NCBI GenBank assembly: GCA_020697375.1 | Contig: JAJFBJ010000007.1 | Location: 1-64,000, forward strand | Direction: 5' to 3' | Source: Nitrospira sp. | Lineage (GTDB): Bacteria; Nitrospirota; Nitrospiria; Nitrospirales; Nitrospiraceae | DNA: 64,000 nt | Shown: piece by piece, positions 51,495-60,547 of the stretch | Layout of the letters: each line of letters begins with the position of its first letter | How positions within the stretch are numbered: the first letter of the stretch is position 1 | The notes under the pieces: model-generated | What the model was told of the DNA's origin: nothing | Database searches by the model: none | What the model saw: the letters and a program-made list of their open reading frames with translations, nothing else | Made by a program: the position numbers and the translations under genes

Positions 51495-53987
51495 CTAAAA
51501 CAAGGATGCCGGAGAGGCCGCCGGAAGGTGAAGATTTCGCCTTCTCGCGCCGACCGCTCTCTTTGGCGTGAATGGCCGCATGGCCTTTGGTGGGGGTTTC
51601 GGTGTCGCCACTCTCGGTTTGCGTGCCGCGGGCCGCCGAAGGGCGGTCCTGATCACGTCATCCACCGTTTCGACGAACGCGAGTTCGATATCTTTGAGGA
51701 CCTGTTTGGGAATTTCATCGAGGTCCTTCTTGTTCCGTTTCGGAAGGATGACGGTGGAAAGTTTGGCGCGTTTGGCTGCGAGTATCTTTTCCTTCAGGCC
51801 TCCGATCGGCAGGACCCTGCCTCGCAAGGTAATTTCGCCCGTCATCGCCAGATCGCGGCGCACAGGAATTTGCGACAATGCGGAGGCAATCGCCGTAGCC
51901 ATGGTGATGCCGGCGGAAGGGCCGTCCTTCGGGGTGGCGCCGGCCGGCACGTGGATGTGAATGTCGTTCTTTGCAAAGATATCGGGACTGATTCCCAATG
52001 TCTTTTCGCGCGAGCGTACATAACTCAAGGCGGCCTGCGCCGATTCCTTCATGACATCGCCGAGGTGTCCAGTCAGGGTGAGCTGGCCTTTCCCCTTCAT
52101 CACGGTCGCTTCGATGTACAAGACGTCGCCGCCGCTTTCGGTCCAAGCCAAGCCGGTGGCGACCCCCACTTCATCCTTTTCCAATTCCGCCTCGGGAACG
52201 AATTTGGGGACGCCCAAAAATTTGTGCAGATTGTTCAGGTCGACGCTGTGGCATTGCGTTTTGCCTTCCGCGACCTTTTTTGCCACTTTTCGCATGAGGT
52301 TGGCGATTTCCCGTTCGAGATTGCGGACCCCGGCCTCGCGCGTATAGTGCGAGATGACATGTCGAATCGTCGCCTCGCCGATGCGGATGTGCTTCTCGGT
52401 GATGCCATGTTCGTTCATCTGGCGAGGAATGAGGTATTTTTGCGCGATACCGAGTTTTTCCTCCTCGGTATAGCCCGGGATGTCGATAACTTCCATGCGA
52501 TCCCGGAGGGCCGGCAAGATCGGGTCCATCAAATTCGCCGTCGTGACGAACATGACTTCCGTCAAATCGAAAGGCACGCCAAGGTAGTGGTCCGTAAAGG
52601 TGTTGTTCTGTTCCGGATCCAGCACTTCCAAAAGCGCGGCCGAAGGATCCCCACGAAAATCCATGCCGACTTTGTCGACCTCATCGAGCATGAAGACGGG
52701 ATTGTTCGTACCGGCCTGCTTCATGCCCTGGATGATTCGTCCCGGCAGCGCGCCGACGTACGTCCGGCGATGGCCTCGGATTTCGGCTTCGTCCCGCACC
52801 CCGCCTAGGCTGATGCGGACGAACTCCCGGCCCAGCGCGCGCGCGATCGATTTGCCCAGCGATGTTTTTCCGACGCCCGGCGGTCCCACGAAACAGAGGA
52901 TCGGGCCTTTCATTTTTTCCTTCAGCTTACGTACGGCGAGATACTCGACGATCCGCTCTTTCACCTTCTCCAGGTCATAATGGTCATCGTTCAGCACCTT
53001 CAGCGCGGCCTTCAGGTCGAGATTGTCTTTCGACTTCTTATTCCAGGGCAGTTCGACCATCCACTCCAAATAGGTCCGGACCGTGGCCGACTCCGCCGTA
53101 TCCGGATGCATTTTCTCCAGCCGTTTGAGCTGCTTTTCGGTTTCCTTCAGGACTTTTTCCGGCATCTTGGCGTCCGTGATGCGTTTGCGGAACTCAGCCA
53201 CTTCCTCCGCCCGCTCATCAAGTTCACCCAGTTCTTTCTGAATCGCCTTCAATTGCTCGCGCAGGAAATACTCCCGCTGGGTTTTGTCCATTTCCCCTTT
53301 GGCTTGCGCCTGAATCTTTTGCTGCATGGACAGGACATCGATTTCTTTCGCGAGAATTTCACTGACCTGCCGCAGCCGCTGAATCGGGTCCACGATTTCC
53401 AGGACGGCTTGGGTGATGTCGACTTTCAACCCGAGATTGGAGGCCACCATGTCGGCCAGCCGACCGGGATCCTCGAGGTTTTCGATGACGACCATCACGT
53501 CCGGGATCAAGACCTTGCCGAGGCTGACGATTTTCTCGATCTGCTCCTTGACGGTGCGCATGACCGCTTCCATCTCAAGCGCCGCGCCTGGTTGCTTCAC
53601 CTCGACCAGTTTTTCGATTCGGACCGAATAGTAAGGATCGTTCTGGATATATTCTTCGATTCGTCCTTTGGCGAGACCCTGCACCAGGATTTTGATCCGC
53701 TCGTCGGGCAGCTTGAGCATCCGCATGATGATGCCCACGGTGCCCACGGGGTGAATATCGTCCGGCTGCGGGTTTTCCACATCCAGGGATTTTTGCGTGG
53801 CGAGAAACAACATCCGGTTGCCCGCGAGCGCCGCCTCGATCGCCTTGATCGACATCTCGCGTCCGACGAACAGCGGAAGCACCATGTAGGGGAAGACCAC
53901 GATATCCCGGACAGGCAGCAGGGGCAGCTGATCCGGCGGTTCGAGGTTTTGATTGTTTGAGAAGTCTTGTTCTAATGCTTCAGCCAT
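51495..53987 (-). CDS. lon: ATP-dependent protease Lon
   Basis: The 830-residue product has the N-terminal substrate domain ([20 protein letters not shown]), a long coiled region (about 190-310), the AAA module with [20 protein letters not shown] and [14 protein letters not shown], and the protease domain with the Ser in [17 protein letters not shown] and the Lys in [13 protein letters not shown]. The C-terminal 40 residues are Pro/Arg-rich and longer than in E. coli Lon. GGAG lies five bases before the ATG at 53987. It degrades misfolded and regulatory proteins, so the window encodes two ATP-driven proteases with the proteasome. Confidence 0.98.
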   Translation of the reverse strand: MAEALEQDFSNNQNLEPPDQLPLLPVRDIVVFPYMVLPLFVGREMSIKAIEAALAGNRMLFLATQKSLDVENPQPDDIHPVGTVGIIMRMLKLPDERIKILVQGLAKGRIEEYIQNDPYYSVRIEKLVEVKQPGAALEMEAVMRTVKEQIEKIVSLGKVLIPDVMVVIENLEDPGRLADMVASNLGLKVDITQAVLEIVDPIQRLRQVSEILAKEIDVLSMQQKIQAQAKGEMDKTQREYFLREQLKAIQKELGELDERAEEVAEFRKRITDAKMPEKVLKETEKQLKRLEKMHPDTAESATVRTYLEWMVELPWNKKSKDNLDLKAALKVLNDDHYDLEKVKERIVEYLAVRKLKEKMKGPILCFVGPPGVGKTSLGKSIARALGREFVRISLGGVRDEAEIRGHRRTYVGALPGRIIQGMKQAGTNNPVFMLDEVDKVGMDFRGDPSAALLEVLDPEQNNTFTDHYLGVPFDLTEVMFVTTANLMDPILPALRDRMEVIDIPGYTEEEKLGIAQKYLIPRQMNEHGITEKHIRIGEATIRHVISHYTREAGVRNLEREIANLMRKVAKKVAEGKTQCHSVDLNNLHKFLGVPKFVPEAELEKDEVGVATGLAWTESGGDVLYIEATVMKGKGQLTLTGHLGDVMKESAQAALSYVRSREKTLGISPDIFAKNDIHIHVPAGATPKDGPSAGITMATAIASALSQIPVRRDLAMTGEITLRGRVLPIGGLKEKILAAKRAKLSTVILPKRNKKDLDEIPKQVLKDIELAFVETVDDVIRTALRRPAARKPRVATPKPPPKAMRPFTPKRAVGARRRNLHLPAASPASLF

Positions 53988-54074
53988 GAGGCTCCAGTTT
54001 GCTGGGTATATCGTCTTGATGACGCAGTCGTGCTTCGGCACGGTTTGGGTGACGGTACTCCGTCATGCCCGAGG

Positions 54075-55016
54075 CTAGCTGGCGGCGCGTGTCCGGCCCG
54101 AGCCGGAGCGACCGTTGCCTCGACGACGTTGGTCGGGGGCGGCCGGTTGGAGTCGTTGTTGCAGGAACTCGGCGAACGCCGGTCCGAGGGACGGATTTTT
54201 CAGGGCCAGTTCCACCGTGGCGATGAGAAAGCCGAGTTTATCGCCCGCATCATGCCGCTGCCCCTGTACTTCATGCGCGAACATCGGAGTCTGCCGGACG
54301 AGCTGACGCAAGGCATCGGTCAGCTGTATTTCTCCGTTCTTGCCCGGTGGGGTCTTGCGAAGTATCGGAAAAATTTCCGGCGGCAGGACATATCGGCCGA
54401 TGACCGCAAGATTCGACGGCGCATCGGCCGGAGCCGGCTTTTCGACCAGATCCTCAATGCGATGCAGCCCGTTGCCCAGACGGCGGGCAGAGATGATGCC
54501 GTATCGGCTGACTTCTTGGTGCGGAACTTCTTGCACGCCCAGAACGGCGCCCTTGCGTTGCTTGAAAATATGGATGAGTTGCGCGAGGCCTGGGACCGGC
54601 GCGTCGATGATTTCATCGCCCAGGATGACGGCAAACGGTTCATCGCCGATCAGATGCTGGGCGCAGAGCACGGCATGTCCCAGTCCGAGGGCTTCCGACT
54701 GGCGGACGTAACAGAAATTCGCCAGATTCGAAATGTGTCGAATCTGGTTCAGCACTTGTCCCTTGCCGCTGCCCTTGAGATTTTCTTCGAGTTCCAACGA
54801 TCGGTCGAAGTGGTCTTCGATCGCGCGCTTGCCCCGGCCGGTAATGACGATGATATCTTCGATTCCCGACGCGACCGCCTCCTCCACCACATACTGAATC
54901 AGCGGTTTATCGACCAGCGGCAGCATTTCTTTCGGGGAAGCTTTGGTGGCGGGAAGGAAGCGCGTACCCAGTCCGGCAGCGGGAATAATCGCCTTACGTA
55001 CATCCATGCGCGTCAT
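54075..55016 (-). CDS. galU: UTP-glucose-1-phosphate uridylyltransferase
   Basis: The 313-residue product begins MTRMDVRKAIIPAAGLGTRF and then LPATKASPKEMLPLVDKPLI, with FAVILGDEIIDAP, ISARRLGNGLHRIEDLVEKP and GEIQLTDALRQL, the GalU/HasC pattern. It makes UDP-glucose for polysaccharides and lipopolysaccharide. A short basic tail (QRRRGNGRSGSGRTRAAS) is unusual. The ATG at 55016 has no ribosome site, and a promoter ends seven bases before it, so a leaderless messenger is predicted. A longer open frame to 55394 crosses that promoter and is not credible. Confidence 0.95.
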   Translation of the reverse strand: MTRMDVRKAIIPAAGLGTRFLPATKASPKEMLPLVDKPLIQYVVEEAVASGIEDIIVITGRGKRAIEDHFDRSLELEENLKGSGKGQVLNQIRHISNLANFCYVRQSEALGLGHAVLCAQHLIGDEPFAVILGDEIIDAPVPGLAQLIHIFKQRKGAVLGVQEVPHQEVSRYGIISARRLGNGLHRIEDLVEKPAPADAPSNLAVIGRYVLPPEIFPILRKTPPGKNGEIQLTDALRQLVRQTPMFAHEVQGQRHDAGDKLGFLIATVELALKNPSLGPAFAEFLQQRLQPAAPDQRRRGNGRSGSGRTRAAS

Positions 55017-55023
55017 ACGGGCG

Positions 55024-55052
55024 ATACTATGTGATGGTGTAGGTGAAGTCAA
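55024..55052 (-). promoter_or_regulatory. Promoter of galU, leaderless configuration
   Basis: On the minus strand TTGACT (55052-55047) and TAGTAT (55029-55024) are 17 bases apart. The initiation site would fall at or next to the A of the galU ATG at 55016. The lack of a ribosome site upstream of that ATG fits. Confidence 0.55.
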
Positions 55053-55121
55053 GATTTCCTCCGGTCTTTTCGATCGTGACAGCGAGGTTGTGATCGATGC
55101 ATCGTCGAGCCGGGAAACTCC

Positions 55122-55150
55122 TTTACATTGAAAAATGTGGTCAATATAAT
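55122..55150 (+). promoter_or_regulatory. Strong sigma70-type promoter of the bamA-lpx operon
   Basis: TTTACA (55122-55127) and a perfect TATAAT (55145-55150) are separated by 17 bases, the best promoter match in the window. Transcription would start near 55157, giving a leader of about 190 nt before bamA. The leader has a GC-rich palindrome near 55248-55265 (GCCGGCCGACCGGCCGG) that may fold. Confidence 0.65.
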
Positions 55151-55347
55151 CCGAGAGTTTGTGAATCCCGCAGATCCACGACGGTGCTGCAAAGAGAGCG
55201 GCGCTTCGGTGATTGTAACGGCACCATTCCCTGAGTCCCGTCGCGGAGCCGGCCGACCGGCCGGAAGGGGCAAGACACGGAACGAGGCGGTTTCCTATCT
55301 CGAGGTCCTGTGCAACCAGTGCCTGCATTCCCAAGCGGTACGGAAGG

Positions 55348-57675
55348 ATGGCGGTGAACCAGGCGGGAGGCAGGTGGTGGATACCGGGTCTCATCGTTGT
55401 ACTGGCGGTGCTCTACACCATCGGTGTAGAGGCGCCTCTCTGCGCGCTGGAGGGAGAGCCGCTGGTCACGTCGGTCACCATCCGCGGTCAAAAACGCATT
55501 GAATCGCAGGCGATCGAAGGGCGTCTCACGCTCAGGCCGCAGGACCGCTATACCGCCGACGCGCTCCGCGAGCAGGTCAAGATTCTCTACACGACCGGCT
55601 ATTTCGAAGACGTCCAGGTAGAGACTGAGACGAGCGAGGGCGGCATTGCCGTTGTGTTCGTCGTCGTGGAAAAACCCTTCATTACTGAAATCGTGTTCGA
55701 TGGAAACGAGGAATTGAGCGACGACAAGCTCAAGGAAAAACTGACGATCAAAAGCCAGACCTTTCTCGACCAGCAGCAGGCCAAGGAAAGCGCGGAGAAA
55801 ATCCGGCTGGCCTATCAAGAAGACGGCTTTTTCAATTGCCAGGTCATTCCCGTTATTCAGACGGTGGATGAAGACCGGAAGCGACTGACGTTTTTTATCA
55901 AGGAAGGCACCAAGGCCAAAGTCCGGCGCGTCCATTTCGAAGGCATGCGGACCGTCACGAAGGAAGAAATGTTCAAGGTGACGGCGGTCCGCGAATGGAT
56001 CCCATGGTACGGACTTGTCACGCAGTTGAAGGTGCCGTCGCTGCTCTCCGACGCCGGCGTCCTCAAGCGCGAGGAATTGGGCAACGACATCGAACGCATG
56101 CGGGAAGTCTATTTGAACAAAGGCTACCTGAACGTGCAGATCAGCCAGCCGACTTTGGAGCTCAGCGACGATAAGAAATGGTTCGAGATTACCTATGCCA
56201 TCGTGGAAGGTGAGCCGTTCATCGTGCAGGAAGTGGGATTTCGCGGCAACACCGTTTTCGAGGATCATGAATTGCGGGAAGGTTTGAACATCAAACCCGG
56301 CGAAATATTTCAGCGCGCCAAGATTCGCGGCGAGATTACGCGTATTACCGATATGTATGGAGCCAAGGGCTACGCTTTTGCCGATGTCGTGCCCAACGTG
56401 ACGCCCGACAACAATGCCCGGACGGCGACGATTCTCCTCAACGTGAAAGAAGGGGAGATGATGCGCATCAGGGAGATCCACGTCAGCGGCAACGATAAAA
56501 CACGGGACAACGTGGTGCGCCGGGAATTGCGGTTGGATGAACAGGACGTCATCGATACCCTGGCGTTGAAGCGCAGTTTTCAGCGGTTGAACAATCTGAA
56601 TTTCTTCGAGACCGTGGAAATTCTGCCGCAGCAGATCGATACCGACAAGGTCGATCTCAATGTGAGGGTCAAGGAAAAGCCGACCGGCCAGTTCAGCATC
56701 GGCGGTGGATTCAGCACCTTGGATAAATTGGTCGCAATCGCCGATATCACCGAAGGGAATCTCGGCGGCAGGGGCTGGCTGGGACGTGTCCGCGGCCAGT
56801 TGGGCCAGCAACGGTCGTTGGGGTTGATCACCTTCCGCAATCCCTACGTGAACGACTCTTACAACGCCCTGCAGTTGGATGTCTACCGGACGATGACCAA
56901 CTACATCTCCTATTTCGAGTCGAAGTCGGGCGCGAGTGTATCCTGGAGCCGCTGGTTGTCGGAGTATGTGAATGGAAGCGTCAGCCTGTTCGGCGAGCAG
57001 CTCACCTATAAAGATCCGCAGGCGGGCTTGTGCCCGGACTTGATCCCGCTCATCTGCCGCCAGCTGGGGTCGCAATCTTCGACGGGATTCCGCAGCTCGA
57101 TTTTTCGTGATACCCGGGATTATTATTTGGATCCCCGAACAGGATGGCGGGTGAGCATCGGGGCCGACTATGGGACCCCGGCTCTCGGAGGAACCAACCA
57201 CTTTTATAAATTGTATTTCGATGTCGTGAAGTACACGCCCCTCATTTACGATACTCGGTTTTCCATACGTGTTCGGTATGGGCAGGTGGAGGGTCTCGAA
57301 GGTAAGCCTATCCCCCTGACCGAGCGGTTTTTCGTCGGCGGTATCAATACCATGCGTGGATTCGTCTTCGGGCGGGCGGGACCGGTGACGCCGTCCGGGT
57401 CGCTCTTGGGTTCCGCCAAACAACTCATTTTCAATAACGATTTTATCTTCACCATTTCGTCGGAAGCTAAACTGAACGGGGTCTTCTTTTTCGATTACGG
57501 CAATGGTTTCGACGACAATGAGCCGGTATCGTTCAACTTGAGGAGCGCCGTCGGCTTTGAAGCCAGGTGGATTTCTCCGTTCGGTCCACTGCGCGCATCG
57601 TATGGAATCAATCTCGATCCCCGGCCGACCGAACGGCAGGGGGTCTTCGAGTTCACGATCGGGTCATTGTTCTAG
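55348..57675 (+). CDS. bamA: Outer-membrane protein assembly factor BamA
   Basis: The 775-residue product has a signal peptide (WWIPGLIVVLAVLYTIGVEA), five POTRA domains (about 38-440; for example VTIRGQKRIESQAIEGRL and EVGFRGNTVFEDHELREGL) and a C-terminal 16-strand barrel with the family landmarks SSIFRDTRDYYLDPRTGWRV, RFFVGGINTMRGF and the final FEFTIGSLF, ending in Phe as barrel signals do. BamA folds and inserts outer-membrane proteins. The ATG at 55348 directly follows GGAAGG; a GTG two codons later has better spacing. The stop codon lies inside CTAGCAGGCTG, the end of an inverted-repeat element. Confidence 0.97.
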   Translation: MAVNQAGGRWWIPGLIVVLAVLYTIGVEAPLCALEGEPLVTSVTIRGQKRIESQAIEGRLTLRPQDRYTADALREQVKILYTTGYFEDVQVETETSEGGIAVVFVVVEKPFITEIVFDGNEELSDDKLKEKLTIKSQTFLDQQQAKESAEKIRLAYQEDGFFNCQVIPVIQTVDEDRKRLTFFIKEGTKAKVRRVHFEGMRTVTKEEMFKVTAVREWIPWYGLVTQLKVPSLLSDAGVLKREELGNDIERMREVYLNKGYLNVQISQPTLELSDDKKWFEITYAIVEGEPFIVQEVGFRGNTVFEDHELREGLNIKPGEIFQRAKIRGEITRITDMYGAKGYAFADVVPNVTPDNNARTATILLNVKEGEMMRIREIHVSGNDKTRDNVVRRELRLDEQDVIDTLALKRSFQRLNNLNFFETVEILPQQIDTDKVDLNVRVKEKPTGQFSIGGGFSTLDKLVAIADITEGNLGGRGWLGRVRGQLGQQRSLGLITFRNPYVNDSYNALQLDVYRTMTNYISYFESKSGASVSWSRWLSEYVNGSVSLFGEQLTYKDPQAGLCPDLIPLICRQLGSQSSTGFRSSIFRDTRDYYLDPRTGWRVSIGADYGTPALGGTNHFYKLYFDVVKYTPLIYDTRFSIRVRYGQVEGLEGKPIPLTERFFVGGINTMRGFVFGRAGPVTPSGSLLGSAKQLIFNNDFIFTISSEAKLNGVFFFDYGNGFDDNEPVSFNLRSAVGFEARWISPFGPLRASYGINLDPRPTERQGVFEFTIGSLF

Positions 57676-57874
57676 CAGGCTGCGAAAAACTGTTGCAGGC
57701 ACATGCGAATCAACCACGTTGACCGGCGGGGACCGGAATGAATCACCCGGCAGACTCCTCTCAAGGCCGGACGACAAGGCCGCAAGAAGCGAAGAGAAGG
57801 CCCGGACTCCGTGCCGCACGTGGGGCTTTTGCGCGACGCGAGCAAGCCGCCGGCGGCCTTTTCCAGCAGCCCGC
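57672..57874. mobile_element. Diverged MITE-like inverted-repeat element, copy 1
   Basis: Between bamA and the first ompH gene the sequence resembles the element at 59586-59715. The best-matched part runs from 57750 (GCAGACTCC) to 57874 (AGCAGCCCGC): the left part AAGGCCGCAAGAAGCGAAG corresponds to GAGGCCGCAACGAGCGACG in copy 2, and the ends are inverted repeats with several mismatches. A further end-like fragment, CTAGCAGGCTGCGAAAAAC, overlaps the bamA stop codon at 57672-57690. It encodes no transposase. Confidence 0.6.
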
Positions 57875-57917
57875 CGTCGCCTTCGTTTCGATCACGGTCC
57901 GAGAAAGGAAGCGTCGA

Positions 57918-58493
57918 ATGGGAGGACAGGCAGGTGAGACAGCGTTGGGAGGAGCCGGATGGGCCGGATTATGCGTGGGGCTCCTTGCCATAGCGTTGCT
58001 GGTCGGCGGGTGTCGATCGAACGATTCGATGGTTCCCACCTCCACGCGCATCGGAGTAGTGGATCCCCAGCGTGTCCTGAATGAAACCAATGCGGGGAAA
58101 AAAGCCAAAGAGATGCTGGCCTCATTCGCGAAGAACCGGCAGGCGCTTATCGAGCTCGAAGAAAAAGAGCTGCGCCGGATGGAAGAAGATTTCATGAAAC
58201 AGGGCAGCGTGCTGAGCGCGAATGCCAAGCGCGAACGGGAGGAACAATTCCGACGGCGCATGGCGGAATACCAGCAGAAGGTTACCGATTTGAATCGTGA
58301 AGTGCAGGACAAGCAGAAAGCCGTGCTGGACGGTTTTCGCGACAAGATCGAAGCCTTGTCCTCCAGGGTGGCCAAGCGGCTGGAGTTGCAAGCGGTGTTC
58401 GATCGCGGACGAGGCGGGCCGACCCTCTACTTCGACGAGGCGCTGGACGTGTCTCCGCAGTTGATCGAGGAATTCAATAGGGCCTATCCATAG
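57918..58493 (+). CDS. OmpH/Skp-family periplasmic chaperone, predicted lipoprotein
   Basis: The 191-residue product has a signal peptide with the lipobox LVGGC (Cys at about residue 33), so it is likely lipidated. The rest is a Skp-type protein: RIGVVDPQRVLNETNAGKKA forms the body strand, and residues about 60-150 form a long charged helical hairpin (EEKELRRMEEDFMKQGSVLS). Skp binds unfolded outer-membrane proteins in the periplasm; ordinary Skp is soluble. Ser after the Cys gives no sign of inner-membrane retention by the E. coli rule. AAAGGAAG precedes the ATG at 57918. The frame is open to 57738 through the repeat element, which is not coding. Confidence 0.85.
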   Translation: MGGQAGETALGGAGWAGLCVGLLAIALLVGGCRSNDSMVPTSTRIGVVDPQRVLNETNAGKKAKEMLASFAKNRQALIELEEKELRRMEEDFMKQGSVLSANAKREREEQFRRRMAEYQQKVTDLNREVQDKQKAVLDGFRDKIEALSSRVAKRLELQAVFDRGRGGPTLYFDEALDVSPQLIEEFNRAYP

Positions 58494-58505
58494 AAGAGGG
58501 ACGAT

Positions 58506-59042
58506 ATGAAACTACGACACGTCATCATGGCCGGGGTCATACAGGCATTGCTGGGGTGCCTGGCACAGCCGGCTCAGTCTGCGGACCGTATCAAAGTGGG
58601 GATGATGGACCAGCAGCAGGTCATCGAGCGGAGCGTGGCCGGGAAGCGCGCCCTCGAGGAACTAAAAAGCTATTCCACCGCGCGGCAGAAAATCATCGAT
58701 TCCGATGATCAGGAACTGAAGGAAATTGAGAAGGTGGTTCAAGATACGAATCTTTCCGAGGAAGTCCGGAAGGAAAAGCAGGAGCAGTTCAGGTCGAAGC
58801 TGGAGGCCTATCAGCGCCGGATTCAGGACTTCAACCGCGAGGTGCAGGAAAAGCAACGGTCGATGGTGGCGGAATATGCCGAAAAGATCCGTGCTGCGGC
58901 GTCAGCTGTGGCCCAAAAGCAAGGATATACGGCCATCATCGACCGGGGCAGTGAGTCGACGGTCAAAATCGTGATCTACAGTCACCCGTCGATCGATCTC
59001 ACGGAGCAGGTTATCAAGGAATTCGATCGACAGAACAAGTAG
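58506..59042 (+). CDS. OmpH/Skp-family periplasmic chaperone, soluble
   Basis: The 178-residue product has a cleavable signal peptide (MKLRHVIMAGVIQALLGCLA, cut after AQSA) and the Skp plan: RIKVGMMDQQQVIERSVAGK, a long helical hairpin with KEIEKVVQDTNLSEEVRKEK, and a return strand YTAIIDRGSESTVKIVIY. It is a paralogue of the lipoprotein encoded 12 bases upstream. The pair could differ in location, one tethered and one free. fabZ follows; lpxD, usual at this place, is absent. Confidence 0.88.
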   Translation: MKLRHVIMAGVIQALLGCLAQPAQSADRIKVGMMDQQQVIERSVAGKRALEELKSYSTARQKIIDSDDQELKEIEKVVQDTNLSEEVRKEKQEQFRSKLEAYQRRIQDFNREVQEKQRSMVAEYAEKIRAAASAVAQKQGYTAIIDRGSESTVKIVIYSHPSIDLTEQVIKEFDRQNK

Positions 59043-59085
59043 CCGGGCTGTAGCAGTGGTCAACGCAACACAGGAGGCGGGGCTG

Positions 59086-59541
59086 ATGTCAGTGATGGAC
59101 AACGTTGAGATTCAATCGATCCTTCCCCACCGGTATCCGTTCTTGCTCGTCGACCGCATCAGCGAGCTGGATCCTGACCGTCGCATCGTGGGCATCAAAA
59201 ATGTGACCATCAACGAGCCGTTTTTTCAAGGGCATTTCCCCGGACGCCCGGTCATGCCGGGAGTCCTCATCCTTGAAGCCTTGGCGCAGGTCGGCGGTGT
59301 GCTGGCTTTTAAATCGCTCGGATCGGTCGGCGGTCCGGTTGTCTACCTCACGGGCATCGATGCGGCCAAATTCAGAAAGCCCGTCCTGCCGGGAGATATT
59401 CTCAGATTGGAAGTCGATGTCATCAAGAAGCGCCCGCCCTTCTGGAAGATGCAGGGAAGAGCCTTCATCGAATCCGAATTGGTGTGCGAAGCGGTCGTCA
59501 CGGCCATGGTGACCGATGAAAAGGCGGCAAAGAACCAATAA
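59086..59541 (+). CDS. fabZ: 3-hydroxyacyl-ACP dehydratase FabZ
   Basis: The 151-residue product is FabZ: EIQSILPHRYPFLLVDRISE, INEPFFQGHFPGRPVMPGVL with the catalytic His, and ILEALAQVGGVLAF with the catalytic Glu. It removes water from 3-hydroxyacyl-ACP and so competes with lipid A synthesis for the same precursor, hence the conserved linkage to lpx genes. AGGAGG lies eight bases before the ATG at 59086; a GTG ten codons upstream is in frame without a site. Confidence 0.97.
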   Translation: MSVMDNVEIQSILPHRYPFLLVDRISELDPDRRIVGIKNVTINEPFFQGHFPGRPVMPGVLILEALAQVGGVLAFKSLGSVGGPVVYLTGIDAAKFRKPVLPGDILRLEVDVIKKRPPFWKMQGRAFIESELVCEAVVTAMVTDEKAAKNQ

Positions 59542-59585
59542 CCGGGACCTTGGGGTATAGCGCCGGCTGTGGAGTGAACGGGAAC

Positions 59586-59715
59586 GCAGGCTGTTCAAAA
59601 AGGCCGTCCAGCGAGGCCGCAACGAGCGACGAGGCGAATCGTACCTTCTGTGGTACCGCGAGCCTCAGAGCGAAGCGAGAACAAGGCCGGCGGACGGACT
59701 TTTTCAACAGCCTGC
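59586..59715. mobile_element. MITE-like inverted-repeat element, copy 2
   Basis: A 130-bp unit has 24-bp terminal inverted repeats: GCAGGCTGTTCAAAAAGGCC (extended by GTCC) at 59586-59609 and its near-perfect complement at 59692-59715, with only two mismatches. The inside holds a further imperfect hairpin (59631-59666, GAGGC...GCCTC around GGTACC). It has no transposase and no credible gene, although a frame through it is open. It lies between fabZ and lpxA, and its last bases read CCTGCTAGAGG, just ahead of the lpxA ribosome site. Confidence 0.8.
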
Positions 59716-59735
59716 TAGAGGGCGAGGAGGTTTGA

Positions 59736-60545
59736 GTGAAAATACATCCCACCGCGGTGATCCATTCCAAGGCGGTGCTCGCGGACGACGTGGAAGTAGG
59801 AGCCTATTCCGTCGTCGGCGAGCATGTCACGATCGGCGCCGGCACGCGAGTGTTGTCCCACGTATGCATCGATGGATGGACCGACATCGGCGACCGGTGC
59901 GAATTGCATCCCTTCGTGTCGGTGGGAGGCCCGCCGCAACATATGCAGTACAAGGGCGAGCCGACCAAGGTCGTGATCGGCCACGACAACATTTTGCGCG
60001 AGTACGTCACGGTCAATCGAGCGACGCGGCAAGGCGGCGGCATCACCAGCGTCGGCCATTCCAATTTTCTGATGGCCTATGTGCATGTGGCGCACGATTG
60101 TCACCTCGGCAATCATCTCATTCTGGCGAATGCCGCGAGTCTGGCCGGACATATCACTATCGGGGACCATGCCATCGTGGGCGGGCTCTCAGGAATTCAT
60201 CAGTTCGTGCGCATCGGCGCCTATGCCATGGTCGGAGGTTGTTGCGCGCTCGGCCAGGATCTGCCGCCCTTCATGCGGGCGGCCGGCGGGTATCGCGCGC
60301 GCATGTACGGGTTGAACTCGATCGGTCTGCGCCGGCACGGGTTTTCGTCCGATCGCATCGCGGCCTTGAAGCAGGCGTATGAGTTGCTGTTTCGATCGGG
60401 ACATCGGGTCGCCGAAGCGGTCAAGCTGGCGCGCGACACGTTCAGCGGGAGCCAAGACGTCATGCAGGTCGCCGATTTCATGGAGGGGACCAAGCGGGGC
60501 ATTTGCCGGTCGGTCGGCAAAAACCAGGAAGGCGAAGAGGAGTAG
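59736..60545 (+). CDS. lpxA: Acyl-ACP--UDP-N-acetylglucosamine O-acyltransferase LpxA
   Basis: The 269-residue product shows the hexapeptide left-handed beta helix (MKIHPTAVIHSKAVLADDVE) and the LpxA residues: VAHDCHLGNHLI with the catalytic His, GGLSGIHQFVRIGAYAMVGG and the C-terminal helical part from ALKQAYELLF. LpxA adds the first 3-hydroxyacyl chain of lipid A. The start is a GTG preceded by GAGGAGG. Whether this LpxA acts on GlcNAc or on its 3-amino form is open, given the Gfo/Idh gene downstream. It follows the repeat element by 20 bases. Confidence 0.96.
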   Translation: MKIHPTAVIHSKAVLADDVEVGAYSVVGEHVTIGAGTRVLSHVCIDGWTDIGDRCELHPFVSVGGPPQHMQYKGEPTKVVIGHDNILREYVTVNRATRQGGGITSVGHSNFLMAYVHVAHDCHLGNHLILANAASLAGHITIGDHAIVGGLSGIHQFVRIGAYAMVGGCCALGQDLPPFMRAAGGYRARMYGLNSIGLRRHGFSSDRIAALKQAYELLFRSGHRVAEAVKLARDTFSGSQDVMQVADFMEGTKRGICRSVGKNQEGEEE

Positions 60546-60547
60546 CA

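Noticed and set aside
51528..53960. Two long plus-strand frames (426 and 326 codons)
   Set aside because: Both are antisense to lon, which has all its motifs.
54030..55034. A 334-codon plus-strand frame
   Set aside because: Antisense to galU, with no ribosome site or recognisable domain.
55141..57423. A 760-codon open frame on the minus strand
   Set aside because: It lies opposite bamA, crosses the bamA promoter, has no ribosome site and its composition is that of a mirror of a high-GC coding frame.
57738..57917. Upstream extension of the first ompH gene by 60 codons
   Set aside because: It reads through the diverged repeat element, is Arg-rich, and a signal peptide with lipobox starts properly at 57918 after a good ribosome site.
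59550..59735. A 61-codon open frame between fabZ and lpxA
   Set aside because: It runs through the inverted-repeat element; such frames arise from the repeat and are unlikely to be translated.
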